NCBI GenBank assembly: GCA_025656895.1
Contig: JAHXHF010000298.1
Coordinates: forward strand, 1-6,576
Length of the DNA: 6,576 nt
Direction: 5' to 3'
Origin: a gamma proteobacterium symbiont of Bathyaustriella thionipta
GTDB lineage: Bacteria; Pseudomonadota; Gammaproteobacteria; Chromatiales; Chromatiaceae
The position numbers were made by a program, and so were the translations under genes. The notes beneath the pieces are model-generated. The model worked only from the letters and a program-made list of their open reading frames with translations, had not been told where the DNA came from and ran no database searches. Shown here piece after piece: positions 1 to 6,576 of this stretch. How positions within the stretch are numbered: position 1 is the first letter of the stretch; each line of letters begins with the position of its first letter.

Positions 1-87
1 TTTATAAGTTATTTCTATCGGTAGCATGAGCATGCTTATGAATGGTTTTTGCCAAACAAGATTCTTAAAAAAACAGTGAAACTTCAG
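1..87. repeat. Left arm of an 87-bp perfect terminal inverted repeat
   Basis: Bases 1-87 are the exact reverse complement of bases 6490-6576. The match stops at base 88 (a here, t expected). The arm is AT-rich, has an A7 run at 67-73 (a T7 run in the other arm), and contains a near-palindrome at 25-40. I see no ORF or credible promoter in it. Because the outer edge coincides with the window edge, the true repeat may continue beyond the window. It is probably the end of a dispersed repeat or insertion element present in two opposite orientations. I do not recognise its family. Confidence 0.95.
25..40. repeat. 16-bp near-palindrome inside the left repeat arm
   Basis: The segment catgagcatgcttatg reads almost the same on both strands. 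The only mismatch is at positions 4 and 13 of the 16, where an RNA copy would form a G-U pair. The core agcatgct is a perfect palindrome. The same element occurs in the right arm at 6537-6552. It could be a protein-binding dyad or chance. No function can be assigned from sequence alone. Confidence 0.6.
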
Positions 88-140
88 ATTATTGTTTTTC
101 TTAGGGTTTAATCGTTTTCGTTCAAACACTAACTATTCAG

Positions 141-292
<152 letters not shown>

Positions 293-338
293 TTTAATAG
301 GTATGAAGTTGTTAATCTGATGAACCCCGGGGTAATGA

Positions 339-1640
339 ATGCAAATCTCAGTTGAAGTCGGTGATGGTCTGGAACGTCGTATGAATGTGCTGCTGTCTAA
401 AGAGCAGTTGCAAAAAACGGTTGACCAGCGTCTAAAGAAAATTGCCAAAACGGCACGTATGGATGGCTTTCGTCCCGGTAAAGTGCCGATGTCTGTATTG
501 CGTCGTCGCTATGGTCCCGGTGTTGAACAGGAGGCCTTTGGTGATCTGGTTCAAAGCAGCTTTTATGAAGCGGTACGTAAAGAAGAACTGATACCGGCGG
601 GCGAACCTAAAATTGAACCACTGAAGGACGCGGCTGAAGGTGATATTGGCTACACCGCTATTTTTGAAGTACTGCCGGAAGTGGAGCTGGTTGATTTTTC
701 CAGCCTGAAAGTTGAAAAAACAGTGGCTGATGTCAGCGACAGTGATATTGATGCCATGCTGGAAAAATTACGCAAGCAACGCGTGGTGTGGAATACGGTT
801 GAACGTGCAGCGACTACCGGTGATCAACTGACCATCAACTTTAAAGGTTCAATTGATGGCGAAGTATTCGAAGGCGGCACGGCTGAAGATGTGGCTATCG
901 AGCTGGGATCGGGACAGATGATTGATGGCTTTGAAGCCGCTCTGGAAGGAAAGTCAGCCGGTGATGAAAGCAGTTTTGATGTGACTTTTCCAGATGATTA
1001 CCGGGCAGAACATCTGGCCGGTAAAGAAGCCCATTTTGAAGTGCAGGTTACTGCCGTGGCAGAATCCGAGCTACCTGAACTGGACGAGGACTTTGCCGCT
1101 ACTCTGGGTATAGATGAGGGCGGTGTGGATGCCTTGCGTGATGATATTCGTGGCAACATGCAGCGTGAGCTTGCACAAACCGTGAATGCGCGCAATAAAA
1201 ACCAGGTCATGGAAGCTTTGATCGAATCTCACGAGATGATTATTCCGGCCAGCCTGATTGATAGTGAGGCTGAGAGCCTGCGTGATCGTGCACGTGAAGA
1301 AATGAAATCAAGCGGCAACAGCAGCAGTGTTGAAATGCCGCTGGAAGTTTTTAAGGATCAGGCGAAAAAACGCGTTACTCTGGGTATGCTGATCGCCGAA
1401 ATTATCAAACAGCAGGACATGAAGCCGGATGCTGATCGGGTAAAAACCGCAGTGGATACCTTTGCTGCCAGCTACGAAAAACCACAGGAAGTGATTGACT
1501 GGTACTATTCCAACAAGCAGCAAATGGATTCCGTGGAAAATCTGGTATTGGAAGATCAGGTCGTTGATCTGATTCTGCAGCAGGCCGATGTGAATGAAGA
1601 TAACAAGACATTTGATGATTTGATGTCACCCGCAGGCTAA
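339..1640 (+). CDS. tig: Trigger factor, ribosome-associated chaperone and prolyl isomerase
   Basis: The 433-residue product matches the usual length of trigger factor (about 432 in E. coli). It binds near the ribosomal exit tunnel and shields nascent chains in the cytoplasm. The N-terminal ribosome-binding domain (about 1-115) carries the signature GFRPGKVP at 43-50. The FKBP-type peptidyl-prolyl isomerase domain spans about 155-245, with the GSGQMIDGFE stretch from 190 and TFP at 216-218, and is followed by ELPELDEDF. The remainder is the helical C-terminal domain that forms the substrate cradle. The ATG start is supported by the family-typical MQ-SVE beginning and by a modest GGGG ribosome-binding sequence (329-332) six bases upstream. 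The gene follows tRNA-Leu by 46 nt and precedes clpP by 96 nt, the classical gammaproteobacterial order. No truncation or frameshift is visible. Confidence 0.98.
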   Translation: MQISVEVGDGLERRMNVLLSKEQLQKTVDQRLKKIAKTARMDGFRPGKVPMSVLRRRYGPGVEQEAFGDLVQSSFYEAVRKEELIPAGEPKIEPLKDAAEGDIGYTAIFEVLPEVELVDFSSLKVEKTVADVSDSDIDAMLEKLRKQRVVWNTVERAATTGDQLTINFKGSIDGEVFEGGTAEDVAIELGSGQMIDGFEAALEGKSAGDESSFDVTFPDDYRAEHLAGKEAHFEVQVTAVAESELPELDEDFAATLGIDEGGVDALRDDIRGNMQRELAQTVNARNKNQVMEALIESHEMIIPASLIDSEAESLRDRAREEMKSSGNSSSVEMPLEVFKDQAKKRVTLGMLIAEIIKQQDMKPDADRVKTAVDTFAASYEKPQEVIDWYYSNKQQMDSVENLVLEDQVVDLILQQADVNEDNKTFDDLMSPAG

Positions 1641-1643
1641 TCG

Positions 1644-1680
1644 ACAAGCAGCTTGTGTAATAGTAGCCACCCGGCTGGCT
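1644..1680 (+). other. Two small hairpins in the tig-clpP gap
   Basis: Immediately after the tig stop, acaagc (1644-1649) and gcttgt (1651-1656) form a tight 6-bp dyad around one base. A second 5-bp stem pairs agcca (1665-1669) with tggct (1676-1680) around six bases. Neither is followed by a T-tract, so neither looks like an intrinsic terminator. They could act as RNA processing or 3'-end stabilising structures between tig and clpP, or be chance. Confidence 0.3.
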
Positions 1681-1736
1681 GATTTCAGTGGTTAGTTGAG
1701 TCGTTCACGTAAATATTTGTAATCAGGATCAAGTAA

Positions 1737-2366
1737 ATGATAGATAAGCGTATTGAGACATCCAATATCGGCATGGTTCCTATGGTTGTGGAACAAAGCG
1801 CTCGTGGTGAGCGCGCTTATGATATTTACTCACGATTACTGAAAGAGCGGGTAGTATTCGTGGTGGGGCCGGTTGAAGACCACATGGCCAATCTTATTGT
1901 GGCGCAACTGCTGTTTCTGGAATCTGAAAATCCGGATAAAGACATTCACGTTTATATCAATTCCCCCGGTGGCTCGGTCAGTGCCGGGCTGGCTATTTAT
2001 GACACCATGCAATTCATTAAAGCCGATGTCAGTACCATGTGCATGGGGCAGGCCGCCAGCATGGGCGCTTTGTTGCTGGCCGGTGGAGCCGCGGGCAAGC
2101 GTTATGCGCTGCCGCATTCACGCACCATGATTCATCAGCCGCTGGGCGGCTTTCAGGGTCAGGCTACCGATATTGAAATTCATGCACGTGAAATTCTGCT
2201 GGTGCGCGACCGCCTGAACAATATTCTGGCCAAACACACCGGTCAGACGCTGGAAAAAATTGCCGAAGATACCGAGCGTGATAATTTCATGAGCGCCGAA
2301 GAATCGGTTGAATATGGTCTGATTGATACCATGTTGGTAGAGCGTAATCCGCAGGAAACGGTTTGA
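1737..2366 (+). CDS. clpP: ATP-dependent Clp protease, proteolytic subunit ClpP
   Basis: The 209-residue serine peptidase is of normal length. ClpP forms a double-heptamer barrel that degrades polypeptides fed by an AAA+ unfoldase, here ClpX encoded next door. The catalytic triad is Ser108 (in MGQAASMGA), His133 (in MIHQP) and Asp182 (in TERDN). Each is three residues earlier than the E. coli precursor numbering because the N-terminus is shorter. The oxyanion-region SPGGSV motif is at 76-81. By alignment with E. coli, the first 11 or so residues are a propeptide and the mature enzyme begins near GMVPMVVEQ; this is inferred. The ATG is supported by AGGA at 1725-1728, eight bases upstream. A clear promoter is not visible in the 96-nt gap after tig, so cotranscription with tig is likely. 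Confidence 0.98.
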   Translation: MIDKRIETSNIGMVPMVVEQSARGERAYDIYSRLLKERVVFVVGPVEDHMANLIVAQLLFLESENPDKDIHVYINSPGGSVSAGLAIYDTMQFIKADVSTMCMGQAASMGALLLAGGAAGKRYALPHSRTMIHQPLGGFQGQATDIEIHAREILLVRDRLNNILAKHTGQTLEKIAEDTERDNFMSAEESVEYGLIDTMLVERNPQETV

Positions 2367-2372
2367 TTTTGC

Positions 2373-2394
2373 CAGGCTGCATTCCGCCTGTTTT
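2373..2394 (+). terminator. Possible weak terminator or attenuator after clpP
   Basis: A few bases after the clpP stop, caggc (2373-2377) pairs with gcctg (2386-2390) around an 8-nt loop and is followed by TTTT (2391-2394). The stem is short but GC-rich and the T-run is short, so any termination would be partial. It could reduce read-through from clpP into clpX and make clpX depend partly on its own promoter. Confidence 0.35.
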
Positions 2395-2449
2395 ACGCTG
2401 AAATTGTGCCGCAGGTCTAAAATATCACTAATCCACACTGTTTCTGCCC

Positions 2450-2479
2450 TTTTCAGCAGGGTATGCAATGGGCTATCAT
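2450..2479 (+). promoter_or_regulatory. Candidate sigma-70 promoter for clpX
   Basis: In the 198-nt clpP-clpX gap, TATCAT (2474-2479, 5 of 6 to TATAAT) lies 18 bp after TTTTCA (2450-2455, 4 of 6 to TTGACA). It would start transcription near 2486 and leave a leader of about 80 nt. Another -10-like hexamer, TAAAAT at 2418-2423, has no well-spaced -35. The call is tentative. The rest of the gap shows no small ORF with a ribosome-binding site. Confidence 0.3.
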
Positions 2480-2564
2480 CGAAACCGGTCTTATTAAGCA
2501 GAACGTCTCTGCGCCTGGATAATCCGGGTGTGCGAAAGACGAAGCGAACCGAGGTAGCACAACC

Positions 2565-3857
2565 ATGAGTACGAAAGGCAAAGAAGACGACGGCAAACTG
2601 CTGTACTGCTCATTCTGCGGCAAAAGCCAGCATGAAGTACGTAAGCTGATTGCAGGCCCCTCGGTCTTTATCTGTGATGAATGCGTGGATTTGTGCAATG
2701 ACATTATCCGCGAAGAAATGCAGGAGGCAGCCGGTGTCATCTCCTCCAGCAAACTGCCCAAGCCGCATGAAATTAACGCATCTCTGGATGACTATGTTAT
2801 TGACCAGGCGCGCGCCAAAAAAGTGCTGGCAGTAGCGGTTTATAACCACTATAAACGCCTGGAAAGCAGCGGCGACAAGGATGAGATCGAAATTTCCAAG
2901 AGCAATATTCTGCTCATCGGGCCGACCGGCTCGGGAAAAACCCTGCTGGCTGAAACTCTGGCGCGTCTGCTGAATGTGCCTTTTACCATGGCCGATGCCA
3001 CCACCCTGACCGAAGCCGGCTATGTGGGTGAAGACGTTGAAAACATTATTCAAAAATTACTGCAGAAATGTGATTACGATGTTGAAAAAGCACAGACCGG
3101 CATCGTTTATATTGATGAAATCGACAAGATTTCACGCAAATCCGATAATCCTTCCATTACCCGTGATGTTTCCGGCGAAGGTGTGCAGCAGGCGCTGTTA
3201 AAGCTGATCGAAGGCACGGTGGCCTCTGTACCGCCGCAGGGTGGTCGTAAACATCCGCAGCAGGAATTTTTGCAGGTTGATACTTCCAATATCCTGTTTA
3301 TTGTGGGCGGGGCTTTTGCCGGTCTGGAAAAAGTGATTCGTGAACGCTCTGAAAAGGGCGGAATTGGCTTTTCAGCCGAAGTACGCAGCAGTGACGATAC
3401 CCGTTCTGTGGGTGAAATTCTGGTGGATGTAGAACCGGAAGACCTGATTCGTTTTGGCTTGATTCCGGAGTTTGTCGGACGTCTTCCGGTGGTGGCTACA
3501 CTGGAAGAACTGGATGAAAATGCGCTGGTGCGTATCCTTCAGGAACCCAGGAATGCACTGGTGAAACAGTATCAGAAACTGTTTGATATGGAAGGCTGTG
3601 AACTGGAATTGCGTGAGGATGCACTGCATGCCATCGCCAAAAAGGCCATGGATCGTAAAACCGGCGCACGCGGGCTCAGAACCATACTGGAGCATACTCT
3701 GCTGGACATCATGTACGATCTGCCTTCCATGGACAATGTCAGCAAGGTAGTGGTCGATGAAGCGGTCATTGTTGGAGATACCGATCCTTATATTATCTAT
3801 GATGGTGGTGAATCAGCCGCCCAGTTAAGTGCCGGAAAATCTCCACTCGGTGCTTGA
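2565..3857 (+). CDS. clpX: ClpX, AAA+ unfoldase of the ClpXP protease
   Basis: The 430-residue ATPase recognises, unfolds and translocates substrates (for example ssrA-tagged proteins) into ClpP in the cytoplasm. The N-terminal zinc-binding domain has four cysteines, C15, C18, C37 and C40. The AAA+ module has Walker A GPTGSGKT (119-126), Walker B VYIDEID (181-187), pore-1 loop GYVG (152-155), pore-2 RKH (228-230), the arginine in FVGRLP (R306) and sensor-2 GARG (367-370). The IGF loop that docks into ClpP is present at 267-269, so pairing with the neighbouring ClpP is expected. GAGGT at 2551-2555, nine bases before the ATG, supports the start. The gene is 198 nt after clpP. Its last codons overlap a heat-shock-type promoter for lon. 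All key residues are intact. Confidence 0.98.
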   Translation: MSTKGKEDDGKLLYCSFCGKSQHEVRKLIAGPSVFICDECVDLCNDIIREEMQEAAGVISSSKLPKPHEINASLDDYVIDQARAKKVLAVAVYNHYKRLESSGDKDEIEISKSNILLIGPTGSGKTLLAETLARLLNVPFTMADATTLTEAGYVGEDVENIIQKLLQKCDYDVEKAQTGIVYIDEIDKISRKSDNPSITRDVSGEGVQQALLKLIEGTVASVPPQGGRKHPQQEFLQVDTSNILFIVGGAFAGLEKVIRERSEKGGIGFSAEVRSSDDTRSVGEILVDVEPEDLIRFGLIPEFVGRLPVVATLEELDENALVRILQEPRNALVKQYQKLFDMEGCELELREDALHAIAKKAMDRKTGARGLRTILEHTLLDIMYDLPSMDNVSKVVVDEAVIVGDTDPYIIYDGGESAAQLSAGKSPLGA

Positions 3858-3881
3858 ATCAGGGCGGTAACAACACCATCT
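3853..3881 (+). promoter_or_regulatory. Sigma-32 (heat-shock) type promoter for lon
   Basis: CTTGAA (3853-3858), overlapping the clpX stop codon, lies 15 bp before CACCATCT (3874-3881). This matches the E. coli sigma-32 pattern CTTGAA, 13-17 bp, CCCCATNT, with one mismatch in the defined -10 bases. Transcription would start near 3888, giving a lon leader of about 90 nt. lon is a known sigma-32 gene in E. coli, which makes the match more credible. A weaker sigma-70-like alternative is TTGCTC (3897-3902), 18 bp before TATTAT (3921-3926). Confidence 0.62.
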
Positions 3882-3894
3882 CTATGCATACTGT

Positions 3895-3916
3895 GGTTGC
3901 TCAGGTTTGAGCCATC
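3895..3916 (+). other. Hairpin in the presumed lon 5' leader
   Basis: gctca (3899-3903) pairs perfectly with tgagc (3908-3912) around the loop ggtt. Past one T-C mismatch, the stem extends by three more pairs (3895-3897 with 3914-3916, including a G-U). No T-tract follows, so it is not an intrinsic terminator. It falls just downstream of the start predicted for the sigma-32-like promoter, about 60 nt before the lon start codon, and does not cover the ribosome-binding site. It may stabilise or tune the lon mRNA leader. Confidence 0.4.
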
Positions 3917-3979
3917 CACTTATTATCCGCCGCTTATCACTGCCTGCGGACCTGACGTTATTCATTTCGAGAACTTCCT

Positions 3980-6430
3980 ATGCAAACAGAAATAGAAGCC
4001 CCTGACGGCATTTTGGATGTCAGCAGCCTGATTCCGGTTTTGCCCTTACGTGATGTAGTGGTCTATCCGCACATGGTGATCCCTCTGTTTGTTGGACGGG
4101 AAAAATCCATTAACGCGCTGGATGCGGCCATGCAGGATAATAAAATGATCCTGCTGGTGGCACAAAAAAATCCGGATGTGGATGATCCTGGCACAAAAGA
4201 TATTTTTTCCATAGGTACAACCGCTAATATTCTGCAGTTGTTAAAGCTACCGGATGGCACTGTCAAAGTGCTGGTGGAAGGCCGCGGGCGTACCGAACTG
4301 CTTAAAATTGTTGAAAATGACGATTATTTTTCTGCCCAGATCAAAGAGATCCAGGAAACCCCGATAGAAGATGACAAAGAAGCCGATGTACTCATGCGTA
4401 CAGCGGTGGATGCTTTTGATCAATACGTCAAGTTAAACAAAAAAATCCCACCGGAAGTGCTGACCTCGCTGGCCAGTATTGATGACGCCAGCCGCCTGGC
4501 CGATACCATTGCGGCGCACATGAATATCAAGCACGAAGAAAAACAGCAGGTGCTTGAAATTGCCGGCATACAGGCCCGTCTGGAACATCTGATGGCGATG
4601 ATGGAAGGCGAAAGCGATATTTTGCAAATGGAAAAGAAAATTCGCGGGCGCGTCAAGCGTCAAATGGAAAAAAATCAGCGCGAATATTATCTGAATGAGC
4701 AAATGAAGGCGATCCAGAAAGAACTGGGTGAGATGGATGATGTACCCAACGAACTGGAAGAACTGGAACAAAAAATCAACAAGGCCGGCATGTCCAAAGA
4801 GGCCAAAACCAAGGCCCTGTCGGAACTGAATAAACTTAAGCTGATGTCTCCCATGTCGGCTGAAGCGACCGTAGTACGCAATTATATTGATACGCTGGTG
4901 GATGTGCCGTGGAAAAAACGCAGCAAGGTACGCAATGACCTGAGTAAAGCTGAAGATGTTCTGGAAGCCGATCACTACGGCCTGGAAAAAGTAAAAGAAC
5001 GCATCCTGGAATATCTTGCGGTGCAGCAGCGCGTGCGTAAACTGAAAGGGCCTATTCTATGTCTGGTCGGGCCTCCGGGCGTGGGTAAAACCTCGCTGGG
5101 GCAATCAATCGCGCGTGCCACCAACCGAAAATATGTACGCATGGCCCTGGGTGGTGTGCGTGATGAAGCCGAAATTCGTGGTCACAGACGCACCTATATT
5201 GGCTCAATGCCGGGTAAAATTATTCAGAGCCTGAGTAAGGTGAAATCACGCAATCCTTTGTTTTTGCTGGATGAACTGGACAAAATGGCGATGGATTTTC
5301 GTGGTGACCCGGCCTCTGCATTGCTGGAAGTTCTGGACCCCGAACAAAATAACACCTTCACCGACCATTACATGGAAGTGGAATTCGATCTTTCTGAAAT
5401 CATGTTTGTGGCGACTGCCAACAGCATGAATATCCCCGGCCCTTTGCTGGATAGAATGGAAGTCATCCGCTTGTCCGGCTATACCGAAGATGAAAAGGTC
5501 AATATTGCGCTGCGTTATCTCATTCCCAAGCAAGTCAAGGCAAACGGTCTGCAGGAAGCGGAAATTCGTTTCCAGGAACCCGCTATTCGTGACATTGTGC
5601 GTTATTACACGCGCGAAGCCGGTGTGCGCAACCTGGAACGCGAGATTGCCAAGATTTGCCGCAAAGTGGTGAAGGATATCCTGCTGTCCAGCAAAAAGGC
5701 GCACAAACACCTCATTGCCGCCCGCTCACTGGAAAAATATCTGGGTATTCAGCGTTTCCGATACGGCGAAGCCGACGAAAATGATGAAGTGGGGCAGGTA
5801 ACCGGGCTGGCCTGGACTGAGGTGGGTGGTGAATTGCTACGCATCGAGTCAGCGGTTATTCCCGGCAAGGGACGCTTAAGCTACACCGGTCAGTTGGGTG
5901 AGGTGATGCAGGAATCCATTCAGGCCGCCATGACCGTGGTCAGAAGTCGTGCCAAAACGCTGGGGCTGGAAGATGATTTTTATCAGAAAAATGATGTGCA
6001 TATCCACGTGCCAGAGGGCGCTACGCCCAAAGACGGCCCCAGTGCAGGGGTAGGCATGTGTACGGCGCTGGTATCGGCTCTTACCGCTATTCCGGTGCGT
6101 GCTGATGTGGCTATGACCGGTGAGATTACACTCAGAGGCGAAATTTTGCCCATTGGTGGTCTCAAAGAGAAATTGCTGGCGGCTCATCGTGGCGGTATCA
6201 AAGTGGTGCTGATTCCGCATGAAAATGAAAGAGAATTGACTGAAATGCCAAAGAATATTGTGCAGAATTTGGATATTCGCGCAGTAAGGTGGATTGATGA
6301 AGTACTGGATGTGGCCTTGACTGAAATACCCCAGCCATTACAATCGTCCCGCTCAAGCTCGAAAGATGAGTCTCAAGGCAAGGAAAAAACAGCCAAAAGC
6401 GGTAAAAAAGAAGGGCTTGTTCGACATTGA
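3980..6430 (+). CDS. lon: Lon, ATP-dependent serine protease (endopeptidase La)
   Basis: This 816-residue LonA-type protease is a self-contained AAA+ protease that degrades misfolded and short-lived regulatory proteins. The N-terminal substrate-binding domain begins near residue 18 (IPVLPLRDVVVYP) and runs into a helical region rich in charged residues (about 215-290). The AAA+ module has Walker A GPPGVGKT (364-371), Walker B FLLDELDK (428-435), pore-loop Y406, sensor-1 N481, Arg finger R492 and sensor-2 R550. The protease domain has catalytic Ser688 in PKDGPSAG and Lys731 in GGLKEKLL, the Ser-Lys dyad of the family. It is about 30 residues longer than E. coli Lon, partly from a few extra N-terminal residues and mainly from a Ser/Lys-rich tail (about 785-816). 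The ribosome-binding site is weak (GAGA, 3969-3972, seven bases upstream). It probably has its own heat-shock promoter in the 122-nt gap after clpX. Confidence 0.98.
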   Translation: MQTEIEAPDGILDVSSLIPVLPLRDVVVYPHMVIPLFVGREKSINALDAAMQDNKMILLVAQKNPDVDDPGTKDIFSIGTTANILQLLKLPDGTVKVLVEGRGRTELLKIVENDDYFSAQIKEIQETPIEDDKEADVLMRTAVDAFDQYVKLNKKIPPEVLTSLASIDDASRLADTIAAHMNIKHEEKQQVLEIAGIQARLEHLMAMMEGESDILQMEKKIRGRVKRQMEKNQREYYLNEQMKAIQKELGEMDDVPNELEELEQKINKAGMSKEAKTKALSELNKLKLMSPMSAEATVVRNYIDTLVDVPWKKRSKVRNDLSKAEDVLEADHYGLEKVKERILEYLAVQQRVRKLKGPILCLVGPPGVGKTSLGQSIARATNRKYVRMALGGVRDEAEIRGHRRTYIGSMPGKIIQSLSKVKSRNPLFLLDELDKMAMDFRGDPASALLEVLDPEQNNTFTDHYMEVEFDLSEIMFVATANSMNIPGPLLDRMEVIRLSGYTEDEKVNIALRYLIPKQVKANGLQEAEIRFQEPAIRDIVRYYTREAGVRNLEREIAKICRKVVKDILLSSKKAHKHLIAARSLEKYLGIQRFRYGEADENDEVGQVTGLAWTEVGGELLRIESAVIPGKGRLSYTGQLGEVMQESIQAAMTVVRSRAKTLGLEDDFYQKNDVHIHVPEGATPKDGPSAGVGMCTALVSALTAIPVRADVAMTGEITLRGEILPIGGLKEKLLAAHRGGIKVVLIPHENERELTEMPKNIVQNLDIRAVRWIDEVLDVALTEIPQPLQSSRSSSKDESQGKEKTAKSGKKEGLVRH

Positions 6431-6441
6431 GTGAAAGCCAA

Positions 6442-6465
6442 AGTCAAGTTTTTTGACTGTTTTTT
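6442..6465 (+). terminator. Intrinsic terminator after lon
   Basis: Eleven bases after the lon stop, agtcaa (6442-6447) pairs with ttgact (6453-6458) around a 5-nt loop. After one G comes a run of six T (6460-6465). The stem is only 6 bp and AT-leaning, so strength is uncertain. The position and T-tract fit the end of the lon transcript. A second run of seven T (6504-6510) lies inside the right repeat arm. Confidence 0.55.
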
Positions 6466-6489
6466 CGTAAAAAGTGATTTTATAGCCAA

Positions 6490-6576
6490 CTGAAGTTTCA
6501 CTGTTTTTTTAAGAATCTTGTTTGGCAAAAACCATTCATAAGCATGCTCATGCTACCGATAGAAATAACTTATAAA
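6490..6576. repeat. Right arm of the 87-bp perfect terminal inverted repeat
   Basis: This is the exact reverse complement of bases 1-87 and ends on the last base of the window. It begins 59 nt after the lon stop, just downstream of the terminator, so it interrupts no gene visible here. The near-palindrome of the left arm recurs at 6537-6552. Where many gammaproteobacteria carry hupB after lon, the visible sequence here enters this repeat instead. Confidence 0.95.

Noticed and set aside
336..338. An alternative ATG just upstream of tig
   Set aside because: It is in a different frame from tig. The start at 339 gives the family-typical N-terminus.
1696..1723. Promoter-like TTGAGT, 16 bp, TGTAAT before clpP
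   Set aside because: Transcription would start near 1730, downstream of the AGGA ribosome-binding site at 1725-1728, so the transcript would lack it.
2610..3053. Minus-strand open frame (147 codons) within clpX
   Set aside because: It is antisense to the ClpX zinc domain and Walker A region, with no independent support.
4433..4975. Long open frame on the minus strand (180 codons) inside lon
   Set aside because: It lies wholly antisense to strongly conserved lon codons, resembles no family I know, and has the Phe/His/Gln-rich make-up typical of antisense shadows.
5246..5710. Minus-strand open frame (154 codons) within the lon ATPase region
   Set aside because: It is antisense to conserved AAA+ motifs, and its composition is that of a mirrored coding sequence.
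6491..6510. A second terminator in the right repeat (tgaa-gt-ttca followed by T7)
   Set aside because: The stem would be 4 bp with a two-base loop, too small to fold stably. Only the T-run is notable.

Overview
The window is an ordinary-looking bacterial chromosomal block, almost certainly gammaproteobacterial. It carries a tRNA-Leu(UAG) gene followed by tig, clpP, clpX and lon, all on the + strand, with full-length, motif-intact products. The tig-clpP-clpX-lon order and the closeness of the proteins to the E. coli ones (for example the Lon N-terminus around PVLPLRDVVVYPHMVIPLF, and ClpX motif positions matching E. coli almost residue for residue) support this. Base composition looks balanced and even across the genes. 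I cannot name the genus.

Layout: 1-87 is one arm of a perfect inverted repeat. 88-207 is AT-rich and holds the tRNA promoter. 208-292 is the tRNA, followed 46 nt later by tig (339-1640). clpP (1737-2366) follows a 96-nt gap, clpX (2565-3857) a 198-nt gap, and lon (3980-6430) a 122-nt gap. A weak intrinsic terminator lies just after lon, and 6490-6576 is the second arm of the inverted repeat, ending on the last base of the window.

Function: the four proteins form a protein-quality-control set. Trigger factor receives nascent chains at the ribosome. ClpX unfolds tagged or damaged substrates and feeds them to ClpP. Lon degrades misfolded and regulatory proteins by itself. A good sigma-32-like (heat-shock) promoter overlaps the clpX stop codon and would give lon its own stress-induced transcript.

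I found no undescribed protein system. The one structural surprise is the 87-bp perfect inverted repeat exactly at both window ends. It most likely marks two oppositely oriented copies of a dispersed repeat at which an assembly stopped, rather than a linear replicon or a transposon carrying housekeeping genes. Secondary points are the tRNA-tig linkage without a terminator, a 10-bp inverted repeat bracketing the tRNA promoter, a hairpin in the presumed lon leader, and a Ser/Lys-rich tail on Lon.
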